A stretch of DNA of 64,000 bases from Isoetes taiwanensis (Eukaryota; Streptophyta; Lycopodiopsida; Isoetales; Isoetaceae). The notes under the pieces are model-generated. The model saw only the letters and a list, made by a program, of their open reading frames with translations. It made no database searches and had not been told where the DNA came from. The stretch spans positions 597,844 to 661,843 of the forward strand of contig JAJEKV010000059.1 in NCBI GenBank assembly GCA_021234155.1, written 5' to 3'. The position numbers were made by a program, and so were the translations under genes. Below are positions 45,401 to 56,190 of this stretch, one piece after another (position 1 is the stretch's first letter; each line of letters starts with the position of its first letter).

Positions 45401-46229
45401 CCTCAAGGCGTCACACCTATTCTTCACATCAACATAGGTGATCTCCGCTTCCCATGGAATTTGGAGTGTGGAAAGGCTGGCGAAGATCCGGTGACTATGA
45501 AATCTTGGGTAGGCGACCCTTTCTCCCCGGGCAAAGAGTATCCATTCTTGGGCCCACGGACCGGTTAGTCATCCGATGGTCATCTCAATGCCACCATGGA
45601 CTTGCAAAAGCAGGCGGGGATCATTTCGTTGACAATGCGAACCCTCTCTCGATAATCGATTCGGAAGAAGCCGAATATTTATCAAGTTCGAGGGCTCCAC
45701 CTGCTTGGCGTGCGCCTCTATCATCCCTACCAGAATATTTGATCCTTGGGGAGAAATGACTCTTGATCGGGACCCGGCTGCCTTGCTTGACCCCTACGGC
45801 TCCTTGCAATCGAATCCAACGTTGATCACTTTTCGGATGCCGACACTCACGCAACTCCTGTTAATGTACACGCCGTCATGAAGCAACCACCGCTAGATGG
45901 CCGAGCAACCTCTCTTTTTCACCATAAAGTGCCGCGATCCGGTTATGCTCCAACCTCCCGCACACATTGTCCAGGGATCAAGTCATACCCCCATATTCGG
46001 ACTCAAGTCGAGATTGTGGATGTTAACAACAATCAACCGTCCGCGACAGCGCAAAACCTTCAGGCTCCCTTATCGTAGCAAAGGGCCGTCCACGCTGTTC
46101 ATTCAAAAATTCAAACACATTTTCGCCTGGAGTTACAAAGATCTTCGGGGAATCAACAAAAGCTTGGGGAACTCACCATTCCTACCAAATCGATGCACGA
46201 CCCGGTGTAGCAACGATGCGACATGTGGC

Positions 46230-46850
46230 TCAACCCTAATTACCGTGATCGCGTCAAGGCATGAAATTGACAAACTCTTGCTGCGGGTTTGATCTATGAG
46301 GTCAAACATTGCGGAATGGGTGAGCCCTATCGTCATTGCCCTTAAGCACAATGGTAAGATCCGCGTCTGCGTAGACTATCGAAAACTCAATCGGGCCACG
46401 GGCGTGATCATTTTTCACTTCCCTTCACGCACCAAGTTCCGGAAGAAGTGGTGGACATGAGATGTACTCCTTTATGGATGGTTTTACTGGTTACAATGGG
46501 ATCTCGATCAAAGAATCTGATCAACTCAAGACCACTTTCACCACCCGGTGGGGCACTTTTTGCCTACAAGGTGGTTCCTTTTGGATTATCCAACTCTCCT
46601 TCAACCTTTCAACGAATCATGCTCGAGTTTTCATGATTTCATGAAGGAAAATCCTTCTTGCAAATTTTTCAAGATGACTTCTCTCGCCCATGTTCCATGG
46701 GTGACCATTTGGATAAATTGGAACTCGTCTTCCGAAATGTGATGAGTCAGGCATTAGTCTCAATCCTGAGAAATGCACCTTTTGCGTCACTTCGTGTTCG
46801 TTAGGCCATGTTAAAAAGCAGGAATCACCACCGATCCCGCCAAAATCGGT
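46230..46850 (+). pseudogene. Reverse transcriptase remnant of the gypsy element
   Basis: Motifs in order are RVCVDYRKLNRA (about 46360), a FMDGFTGYNGIS block (46468), VVPFGLSNSPSTFQR (46575) and a QDDF catalytic region (46670, family YxDD) followed by DHLDKLEL. At least three frame changes occur. Confidence 0.88.
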
Positions 46851-47099
46851 TATTGTGTGCTCAAAGCTCAAGCACCAGCCAATATCAAAGAGACACGCTC
46901 TTCCCCAGGAAAGGTCAATTATTACTCCACCTTCATACCCGGGTGGCAACCATTGTGCATCCCATTCATAAACTCACGGTGTGAATCCACGGGCTTGGAA
47001 TTCCCGGTGGAAGCCGCTTCCAACAAACTGAAGCTTTTTGCTTACCGTGCAGGTTCTTGTTCCTCCTCAATGGGACAAGCCCTTTCACCGTTCATGTCG

Positions 47100-47440
47100 A
47101 TGTCACCGGCGTTTGCTATTGAGCTGTTCTTTTCAAGAATATGATGCATTACCCGATAAACCAAATCGCTTCGCCCGGTAGAAAACTCAATTCTGGCGGC
47201 GCCAACTATTACGCCCGCGGGCGTGAAGCTTTGGGTCTCATTTTACGTGTCCAACGCTTGGTCATTACCTTTGGGCAGTCAAATCAAGTTCTTTGTGGAC
47301 CACCAAGCACTTCTCTATTTGATCAACAAATCCGCCCACGGGCCGCATTGCTTTCGTTGGGTCCTTCTTCTCAAGAATTTGCTCCTTTGAAATCGTTCAT
47401 ATTCGGGCAAATCTCATGTTGTTCGGATTATCTTTCACGA
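47100..47440 (+). pseudogene. RNase H remnant of the gypsy element
   Basis: NYYARGREALGLILRVQR (about 47205) and the VDHQALLYLINKSA string (about 47295) are standard gypsy RNase H blocks. Frames are broken. Confidence 0.8.
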
Positions 47441-47779
47441 TCCACACGGATGATCCCGCAGCGAGGGTCTCGAGCGCCTTCCCACGATGCTCAACTCTTT
47501 TTAGTCACGGCAACACCACATTGGTTTCATGATTTTGCAGTACCTCCTCACCCGGTGCTCTTCCACCGAAGATGAGGCGGCTCTCTCACCTTGGCGACAA
47601 TCCGTCGCCATCAATTTCTCCAGGGAGGTCCGCGGACTACACCATGGTTCTTGGGACATCTCTACAAAAGGGTAAGGACACCATCCTTCGACGCTTTGTG
47701 TTCTACCTCATGAAGTTCGGACATTGTTCGAGAAGCTCATCAAGGGCTCGGTGGTGGTCATTTTCATGGTGACACCTAA

Positions 47780-48700
47780 TGCGCAAAATCCTTCTTTTAG
47801 GGTATTATTGGCCCACGCTCTTTAGAGATGCTCACGCCCACGCCAAGACGTGTGGACGCTTGCCCGGTGGGGCTTCCCACGGCCCGTGGCGGCTCTTCCC
47901 TTGGCCGCCGGCCGCCACGCCACTTCCCTTCGGCAAATGGGGAATGGACTTTGTGGGACCTATAGATCCTCTGCAGCGGCACACTGCGTGCCATACATTC
48001 TCAGTTCTCGCGACTCACGCCACCAAATGGGCGGAAGCTTGTGCACTTCCTGCATAACACCTGCTGCAAAGCATTTCGAGTCCTCTATCAACAAATTATC
48101 ACGCGATCGCCGCTGCCCCACCGAGCTGGTCGCTGGACCGTGGTGTTCATTTCATCAATCATACTATCAAAGAGCCGACGGATTATCTCTTGATACATCA
48201 TCACAAGAGCACACCTTACTATCCTCAAGGCAATGGGTTGGCGTAGAAAGCACCAACAAAACTCACGGTCACCATTCTCAAGAAAATTTGTGACGCTTCT
48301 TCGCAGTTGGCGAGATAAAACTTCCTCTTGTTCTTTGGGCCTACAATACTTGTTTCAAGATTGCTACGTCACACTCTCTTTTAAATTGGTTTATGGTCAG
48401 GAAGCTCTCATGCCCTTTGAATACATCCTTCCAACACTCGTTTTCAAGCGGCACGCTCATAATCCACCAGTTGCTCTCAAAGAACGGGTCTATCAATTAG
48501 AACGGTTGGATGAACTTCAAGGGATGCTTATATTCGTGTTCTTCATGGACAACATTTGCAAAATCTTTACATGACAAACGTTTGAAGACAAAAACATTCA
48601 AACAAGGAGATTTGGTTCTTCTTTATGATTCCAGGTACAAAAAATTTTAGGGTAAACTCAAGTTTAGTTGGCTTGGCCCTTATCAAATTGTTCAAGTGGT
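47780..48700 (+). pseudogene. Integrase remnant of the gypsy element
   Basis: YYWPTLFRDAHAHAKTC (zinc-binding region) is followed by PFGKWGMDFVGPID, containing the first catalytic Asp, and ATHATKWAEACAL. A late piece near 48650 reads KFSWLGPYQIVQV, the GPY/F-like C-terminal module. No chromodomain or envelope is seen. Confidence 0.87.
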
Positions 48701-49020
48701 TAGACCAAGTGTTTTCCAACTTCATTTGAATTAGATGGCACTCCATTACCTACATTAGTTAATGGTTTTCGTCTCAAAGCATTTCATCACACAGAAAGTG
48801 AACATCCAAACACGAGAGACGTTCAAGAATCCAACACCACGAAAGTGACTAGAAGGCGGTAGCTTATATTATAGTGGAGATTTTTACAAAATGTGGGCGG
48901 ACCAGCTATTTCGCTATGGGCACGCGCCTATATACAAAACGGGCTCGAGCCCTATCTACTAAGTCCTAAGAGGAAAAACCCTCTACTCCGGGGTTGGGGA
49001 GAGCAGAGGTGATGCTGAGG

Positions 49021-49886
49021 AGATGGTAGAGGTTACGCTCGGATCAATAAGGTCGCGAGAACCACCTCCATCCCGTTGGTCTTGGTCGGGATGTTCAGCC
49101 ATCCCGGCACACCAGCCGATCCATGCGAGGAACCCGCGGTTGTGGCAGCGCCAGAGATCCGACAATTCATCTTACAAGTGATCCACTCGGCGGTTAGTTG
49201 ACGCATGGTGCAATCTTCGTTCAACCCGGTATTTGCCATCGCGGCGCCATCGGATGCCTTCGTTTCTCGGTTCGTCTTATATAATGGCCCGAGGAACTCC
49301 TTGTCGGCGTGGACCAATCACACAACTTCGCCAAGCGTGTTTGCAATGCAATTTTGTTTCTAAAATGAGAATCTGTTCTCCGTAGCATATCTAGCCATGG
49401 TACCAGCCGACACATTCCTTTTAATGATATCCGCCCAGTTGCCGGCATTGAATGCCATTCCTCCTTTCCGCGCCCGTCGAACATTAATGGATGTCCTTTG
49501 CCATAAATCACATCCGATCTTTCTTTCACGTCTCATCCTCAGTTCATTGCTTCTCCCTTACGTTTTGGGGACTTAGCCAAATTTTTGCCTCTCAATCCCC
49601 TTCTTAGCATCTTTTGACTTTTGGCATCATCAGCGGTTCCGTTTTGAACTCTTCATACCTCTTAAGCCTCCGGTTATTAGCCCTAAAACAAACCTTTTGA
49701 GTTCCTCTGCGCCTTCATCCTCCCGTGCTTTCGACTTTTCGTCTTCGCCTTTGGCATCTCTCTTAAGTTACGCAAATCATTCCCATGGCTGCCCCAAGAT
49801 TTTCTACACTTCAAGCTCTTGCTCCCAAGGATCAGGCCCCTTTTGCATCGTATCCTTCTTGGCCCACTTTCCTTGATGTTAGTCAC
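49021..49886 (-). pseudogene. Antisense coding remnant between pol and 3' LTR
   Basis: Minus-strand open pieces 49683-49886, 49221-49529 and 49033-49317 follow each other in order. Strings include GGMAFNAGNWADIIKRNVSA (other pieces are Lys/Arg-rich). An antisense ORF in this place is known from Grande/Tat-lineage plant gypsy elements. I do not recognise the protein; the call rests on position and frame order. Confidence 0.5.
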
Positions 49887-50498
49887 ATTGCCTCACAGTG
49901 CGGGACTATTCGCTCCCCGTCCGAGACCGGGTCAAGCTCAAAGATCTCGATCAACCCACGGGTCGGACATCCAAGCCTCCTTGAAGATTAAGCGGCCGAG
50001 CCCACTTGCGATCAAAGCCTTTGGCTGTCAACAAGGCGCCCGGCTCCGGACAAGTGGCGGCGAATCACCGCCCAGCGTCGGCGTCGGTATTGATTCTAGA
50101 GGCACTTCAAGAGGCGGCTTGATATTCACACCAAATCGGGCCTCCTTTTGAAGTCGGCACCGAGATCGGTCGAGTGTCTATATTGGGCCCAAGGCCATTG
50201 TACTATATATATGAGTAGAGTTAGCTCATAAGTTTTAGATGAGTTTTTGAGTCTTGTCTCCTTTCGTTTTCTCTCTATTGCGAGAGCTCATGTATTTTCA
50301 TCATTGATATCAAGGAAGCTTATCATCTTTCTCTCATTTGTTCTGTTCTCTTCTTTTTCTTCTCTTTCAGCAAATCCCGCGTGACATAGTCCCCCGGACT
50401 CTCCTGTTAGATCCACGGGTCCTCCACGGAGAGGGCTGTCTTCGAGAGTTCCAGGACCAGACCCCAAACACTCTTCGGGAGTTCGAACCCGGACCCCA
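49877..50498 (+). repeat. 3' LTR
   Basis: Aligns to 42324-42889 with extra sequence, including a repeated GGACC-CCAAACA segment near 50452-50498. The TATATATATGAG box is at about 50203. Confidence 0.87.
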
Positions 50499-50502
50499 AG
50501 CG

Positions 50503-51110
50503 GATGTGCGCCTCGAGAGGCTGCCGGTGTTTCTCCTAGTTGATCTGGCACGTCAGCAATTGCTCCTGGGGGGTCATACAACTCCTCCAACCGCTGTCTC
50601 CACTGGTCTGCGGTAACATTTCGAGGTGGTTGATGCCTCTTATACAACACTCTACGCCAAAAGGCTTTTGGCTCAGTCATCAGTAGATCAAACATACGTT
50701 GCTGATTTTCTGCAATGTGATGCTTTTTGAATTTCAAGAATGCCTTATAGTCCCTAATGGCCTGTGGCCGGAGCTGTGGATCTAAGATGGTGCATAGCTG
50801 ACTCTTTAGAGCCTTATATTCTGCATCAAATCAGGGGTTTTGAGGGAATTGCACAGTGTCCCTGCGCGGGAGCTTTCTTGCTGCGAAGCATTTACTAGCC
50901 GCTGCGAGTAAAGCCTTCACCAACCATTCACACTTATCATGCAATGTATAGAGGGCATCAATCCCTTGTAGCTCACGTTCAAGCTCCACCTCATATCCTG
51001 CTTGCTTCCTATAGTTCGGGTTTATTGAAGGTGTACCTGGCAAACCTTCAACTCAGTGGTTGAGAACCTCCAGATTGCTTAAGGCAACCAATCTGTGGCC
51101 AAATCCCTGC
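50503..51110 (-). pseudogene. LINE B ORF2, upstream portion
   Basis: Minus-strand pieces 50831-51043 and 50500-50737 (the open frame continues into the LTR but only this part is LINE) read, among others, HDKCEWLVKALLAAASKCFA and ENQQRMFDLLMTEPKAFWRR, the linker between endonuclease and reverse transcriptase in many LINEs. It continues across the LTR insertion into 42323. The 5' boundary near 51110 is unclear, and no target duplication for the LINE was found. Confidence 0.78.
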
Positions 51111-53499
51111 ACAAATCAACTCAAACTAGCTTGTGAATCACTTGTCCCTAAACAAGAAAAAACTGTCTGCCAAAAATTGTTTGCCAAATGGAGAGGGATG
51201 AGTGTTTTTTGTTGGGAATACTTGCAATAGATGCTCAAGGGAGTCCAAAGGATGCCTACAAAAGTCAGAGGCAAAAGGTTGACCAGAACTAGGTGAAAAA
51301 CAGCTACCTGACTGGGTCAATTTTGGGTCAATAACCCTGGCAGAGAGCTAGAGTTTGCAGATGAGAATTCACGAGGATATTTTTTGAATTTCTTTCTTTG
51401 ACACTCTCAACCTAACCTAGAAAACACGTGCATCATGTAGAAACAACAGGAAATATGCAGTAGTGTGTACAAATGCCATTTTTATGGATTTTTTTGCAAC
51501 AGTCTGTGACAGAGTTAAAGAAGATGTTTTGCATTGTGGCTTCACAGGACTTTTTAGCTTTTGAATGATGGAGATAGCCTATATGAGATGAACACAAGCT
51601 CTAGATGATTAAAATCTGGCATAAAATGCTATTTGACTAGACCTTTTTTGATTTTTTGAGGATGTAATGACTGACCTAATGATGCAGTATTGAACAAACA
51701 CTTCAGGCTAAAGTTTAAGCTAAGGAATGACTCATACAAACCACAGTTGTGTATCTTGTTGAGAACCAAGCACTGCTACAGCATAAATTGAACCAGCAAG
51801 ATTTGATCTTCAGGAATAGCAAACATGAATTTTCATTCAAAGGAGCCTTCAAGAATTACAATGAGAGGGACATGGAGAAATTCATAGAATGAAGGAAACA
51901 AAGGTAATACATATCTTCAAATGATAATAAAGGACTTTATTGCATCAGATCTTCGAGAAATCTAACACAAGGAGGCAGTACAGGGCAAGCAGAGGTCATT
52001 TCCAACAGTAGTATGCTGGATTAGATCACTCAAAGCGCTGGGGTGCTCGAAAAATCTCTGAAACCTCAATGACCTCTTAAATCTGGCAATTTCCGGTCAG
52101 TTCTTGATAATGCAGTTCGGTTTTTGCCTCCTCCGCCTGTAAATGAGTTCTTGATCTGCAAGTCAATCAGTTGTGGTGTAATAATCATGATTTCTTCTTC
52201 AAAGTGAAACCAAGGAGAGAGAATGCCCAAAATACTATCTAATACTCTTCTGATATATACGTAAATAAAAAATGGTACAAAAGAGGACATAAGTCCCAAA
52301 ATGAAAAGTCATGTCTCAAAAGACGTACAAAGGTATAAATACAGTATATTATGTATTTCTACCATGATCATGGTTTCTTACAGAGACTCAATGTACCCAG
52401 TCATCGTCCCTGTATAAGCGCTACAAGTATGGGCAACATGCAGCACAACAATCGTGAACTTGGCTATGGCAATGGGACTTGATGGTACGGCAAGGCAAAA
52501 CAATAGGGAAAACTTGAAGCAAAGGAAGTTAACCCATAGCTTAACCTTATAGATAAATCTTCTCCACAAATAATGTTGCTGCATTGATATGTCTACCATA
52601 AAAAGCACATCTCATATAAAATGAACAACATAACTAATAAGTAGGTCCATGGCAGAAGTTTTGCAAAATTTAGATATAGAAAGCAGGCTCACCTTTTAGT
52701 GTTGGAGGTAAAGAGGGATTCTATAGCCTTGATGAGTTAGCCCCTTCAAGAAGATGCTTCTAGAATCTGACGGCACAAAACAGATCGGACGTCTATGAAA
52801 CCTTATATGAGAGAATGTACTGTCAAGATGGATCACCAGAGGTAAGTTGATTCGCCATCTGCCTAATATGCATAAGCTGTCATCTATTATCAACTGCATG
52901 AACATATATGAAAATTGAAATGAGAGAATGCAATGTCAACAAGATGGACCTTTAATTGCAGAAAACAATGAAGGTTTGACTATGGCGCTTGTAAAACTGC
53001 GATTTCTAACAGGGCCAGAAGCAACTGGCCAGAAATCCCACAAAATCCTAAGCATTGATATCCTTTCTGCTCCACCATATCCAAATTTGGCATTACCACC
53101 TGATTAGAGATCAGGTGAAGAGAACGATCATTCGCAGTAGCCCTGTTTTGCAATAAAATCAGGCAGAATCCGCAATCCAAAACTGGTTTCTGCAATGAGA
53201 CTGGATTATAAAGATATGCATAGAATGTTTGATGTTGCGGCTGCACGAGTCTGTATATAGCAGAGTTCTACTGTTTGAAGCTTGGCTCTGTTAGCTCTTT
53301 GGAAGTTTTTTTTCAGTAGCCCAACCATGGATTGCAGAGTGCCATGATTGAACGAAAATAGTACAGACAAAACCCAGTTTTTGTTGTTCAAATCAAATGC
53401 CCAATTGGAAAGGAGCTCTGGAAAACATTTTGGCTTCACTGGACCAGAGTCTTAGGCCTCCGATATTTTGAACTTGCACAAGTGCCATAAAAAAAATAA
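51111..53499. other. No recognised gene
   Basis: AT-rich with short frames only. No repeats of the window's families were noticed here. Confidence 0.6.
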
Positions 53500-53632
53500 G
53501 GAGTGCGTATGCGCACTCTAGATGTACGCATTAGTACATCCACAAGAATACACCATGAAATCATGTAAAAACCTTAGGGAAAAAAGTACAAAAACACAAA
53601 AGCAACTCCCTGTTATTATGCTATATATTCAT
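53500..53632 (-). repeat. Inverted copy of 3736-3864
   Basis: See the partner entry. It directly abuts repeat unit D. Confidence 0.75.
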
Positions 53633-53696
53633 GTATTTAAGATGCTTAAACTACATCAGAATAGAAAATATATGGCATTTTTGAGGATATAGCAAA
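53633..53696 (+). repeat. Repeat unit D, left part
   Basis: Matches about 32108-32196 of unit B, ending GCATTTTTGAGGATATAGCAAA. The right part resumes at 57353. Confidence 0.88.
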
Positions 53697-54031
53697 TCTT
53701 CTTTATTAAAATGGGAGGGTGTTGGTAAGTGTGCCCGGAACGCCGCATGTGCAGATGCATGCGGCGTTCCTCTTCCCCCTTGCGGGACGCAAATTTTTAA
53801 ATTCTTGCTTTCTTTTGGATTTTGTCCTTTGTTTCTCTGTCTCCGTCTTTCCTTCGGTGTGGGGCGGCCAGCTTTCTCTGTCTCCGTCTTTCCTTTGGTA
53901 TGGGGCGGCCAGCTCTGGGAGAATCGAATGCAATAACCCAAGTGATGTGAGAAGAGAAGGAGGGACGTCATATTGGGTTGTTGGAACGTCATATGCAATG
54001 CCTCTGATACATCAAGCCTCTGATATATGCA

Positions 54032-54096
54032 ATGCCTCTCAGCCGTTTGCATGCAGCTCCTTTCGCAGCGTCTTCCCAGCCAAAAATCTCATTAAG
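54032..54096 (+). pseudogene. Possible captured first exon (transit-peptide-like)
   Basis: ATG at 54032 opens MPLSRLHAAPFAASSQPKIS and runs to an AAG|GTTTGT donor-like site. The Ala/Ser/Arg-rich, acid-free composition resembles a plastid transit peptide. Linking it to the flavodiiron exon 1.5 kb downstream is a guess. Confidence 0.3.
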
Positions 54097-55291
54097 GTTT
54101 GTATCTGGCATCTCTCATTCTTTGTCTCTGGCATCTCTCATTATTTCTATCTAATGCAGAGAGTTCGCGGTTGAACATAGGTAGCTACAGTTGAACACAT
54201 GCTGTTGAACACAGGTACAAATCTCCCAGCTTTTTAGGGTGCTGCAGCACATAAGCCTCATTTATTCCAGCCTGTTTAAAGTTAGAAGGATCAGGTAAGT
54301 AAACTTTTCTGATATGTAAACTTCATTGAAAGGTCTTCATAGCAATGCGTGAAACTTCATTTGTTCCAGAGGCAGTACTCCTTTCTAGGCCATTTGCAAT
54401 ATTCATCTTAGCTTTATCAACTCAGTCTTCAGTTAGATTGTGTACAAGCCTTTCATTTGACAATATTTTCTTTGCCATATTCTGATCAGCAGAAGCCTGG
54501 TGCACTTAAGCTTTTGAATATCCTGCATGAGAGAACAGTTCTGCTAACTTTTTGTTTTTTAACGATCCTTCTAAGTTTAAACAATGATCTCTTTCCCTTT
54601 TCAATTTTTTGAGGCTTCTACTTCTTTGCCAGTTAGTGCACTTAGCATAATTTGGAAGTCAGACTTAATACTATTAGTTGCTACAACCCTTCCTGAATGA
54701 CCAGATTCAAGAGTGGGTTAGGTGTGGCACTGCTGGAAAGTGAGTTTTGGCTCTTAACCCGTACCTCCCATTCTCTGCCATAATCCAAGAATCAGAGAGA
54801 GAAGTGAAAGAAATGATGAATCTGACAAAAATATGAGTGAAGAATCGGCTGACTATGGATCTATTGGCTGCAGTAGGCCCCATCAAGATTTGGAGAAGGT
54901 TTCCTAGATTCTTTACACATTTTTGTAGAACTCTTACACAAATCTTCTGTATTAGCATTTTTTAAAATGTTATAATTTTTTCTTTTCTACATCTATGAAC
55001 AACATATATGTCTGTGTCCTTTTGACAGGCTGCAAGTTCGAAACCATTGGAGGCTGCAAATGGAGGCATTTTCTTCTCCATTTTTTCGTTTTCCAGTTCA
55101 GTGTTGTGATGATTAAGCATTAATGCAAGGTTGCAAGTGAATGATTATCTCTTTGTCTGCTGTATCAGAATGTGCGATCACTTAAGCATTCTGTAAGCAT
55201 TACAGAGTAGGAATATCAATGTTCAGCGTTTTCAGAAGAAATATTTTGTACGGGTACATATAGCAGGTCTGTAATACAAGTTCCTGACATA

Positions 55292-55558
55292 GTTAACAGC
55301 CAATTTTCTTGCTTGCTATCATTGTCACCATGTCCATGAGGCCAGTGTTAATTGAGAATATTTTGCTAATTGCGTATGACTTGCCATATGCATGTAGATA
55401 AAGCTGGCGATGTGTAGCACATGTTTGCTAGCTATTTGACACGTAACAGCCAATTTTCTCGCTTGCTATCATTATCACCATGTCCATAAGGCCAGTGTTA
55501 ATTGAATATATTTTGCTAATTGGGTATAACTTGATATATGTAGATAAAGCTGGCGATA
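55292..55558 (+). repeat. Two tandem units of about 150 bp
   Basis: Units starting at 55295 and 55445 share AACAGCCAATTTTCT, CACCATGTCCAT, GGCCAGTGTTAATTGA and GTAGATAAAGCTGGCGAT. They duplicate what looks like intron sequence just upstream of the captured exon. Confidence 0.9.
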
Positions 55559-55559
55559 T

Positions 55560-55663
55560 CTTATTGAAACATTTGATAGACTTAAGCAAACAGAAGAAGC
55601 TGTCATAGCAGTTGTCTATGCATCTGCCTATGGGAACACAGCAGCTCTTGCCCAGGCAATAAG
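55560..55663 (+). pseudogene. Captured flavodiiron-protein-like exon
   Basis: The exon reads LKQTEEAVIAVVYASAYGNT followed by AALAQAI and ends at AAG|GTAAGG, a perfect donor. SAYGNT-AALA is the FMN-phosphate-binding loop of a flavodoxin-like domain in the form found in cyanobacterial and plant flavodiiron proteins (FLVA/FLVB), which reduce O2 downstream of photosystem I. The beta-lactamase-like diiron domain and the flavin reductase domain are absent. It lies wholly inside the 3.7-kb Helitron. Other flavodoxin-like proteins are possible but fit less well. Confidence 0.65.
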
Positions 55664-56087
55664 GTAAGGCTGAAATATCAATTGGAGTCATAAGAATGTC
55701 ATGCTAACAAGAAACCATGGTTGTTGCAACCAGCATTATAAAAACTGGCATATTTTCTCATCACTGTTGGATCTAAATTTCTTTTTGATGTACATTAGAC
55801 TTTGTTTTTACGAAGAGAATGTCATTATTGGCCTATTTCCATCATAACAGAAAGGCCAAAATTCATTTCTTTTCTTCTTCATAAAGTGCCAAAATGTTTG
55901 TCTATGCCCATCTGTTCGTCCTTTGGCACAAACCATACCTTTTTGTTTTTTGTTTAAACTGGCTAGGGCATCGTTAACATATAACCAAAACAACATACAT
56001 CATTAACAAATCAACCCTTATAGCATTAACAAATCAAAGTTGTGCGAATTTTGAAATTCGCACAGATTCCCTTTGCTTTCCAGTATA

Positions 56088-56190
56088 TCTTCTTTTTTTA
56101 AAAGCGATGGGGTTGGAAACTGTGCCAGGGAACGCCGCATGTTACGCCGCATGCGGCGTTCCCCTTCCCTTTGCGGGATGCTAGGTGCCA
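56088..56190 (+). mobile_element. Second, internal Helitron family A 5' end
   Basis: After host-like A, TCTTCTTTTTTTAAAAGCGA and then a palindrome (56129-56162, GGAACGCCGCATG...CATGCGGCGTTCC) and CCCTTTGCGGGATGC repeat the 5' end at 53697. It has no separate 3' end, so it either shares 57352 or is a truncated nested copy. Confidence 0.85.

Larger units (their letters stand above)
42324..50501 (+). mobile_element. Ty3/gypsy LTR retrotransposon inserted in LINE B, about 8.2 kb
   Basis: Two LTRs share TGTTAGTCAC at the start and GGACCCCA at the end, and the order between them on the plus strand is gag, protease, RT, RNase H, integrase, which is the gypsy order. GGATGT flanks it at 42318-42323 and 50502-50507, containing the 5-bp target duplication. 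Every coding region is broken by frameshifts, and the LTRs differ by many substitutions and indels, so the insertion is old. Confidence 0.92.
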
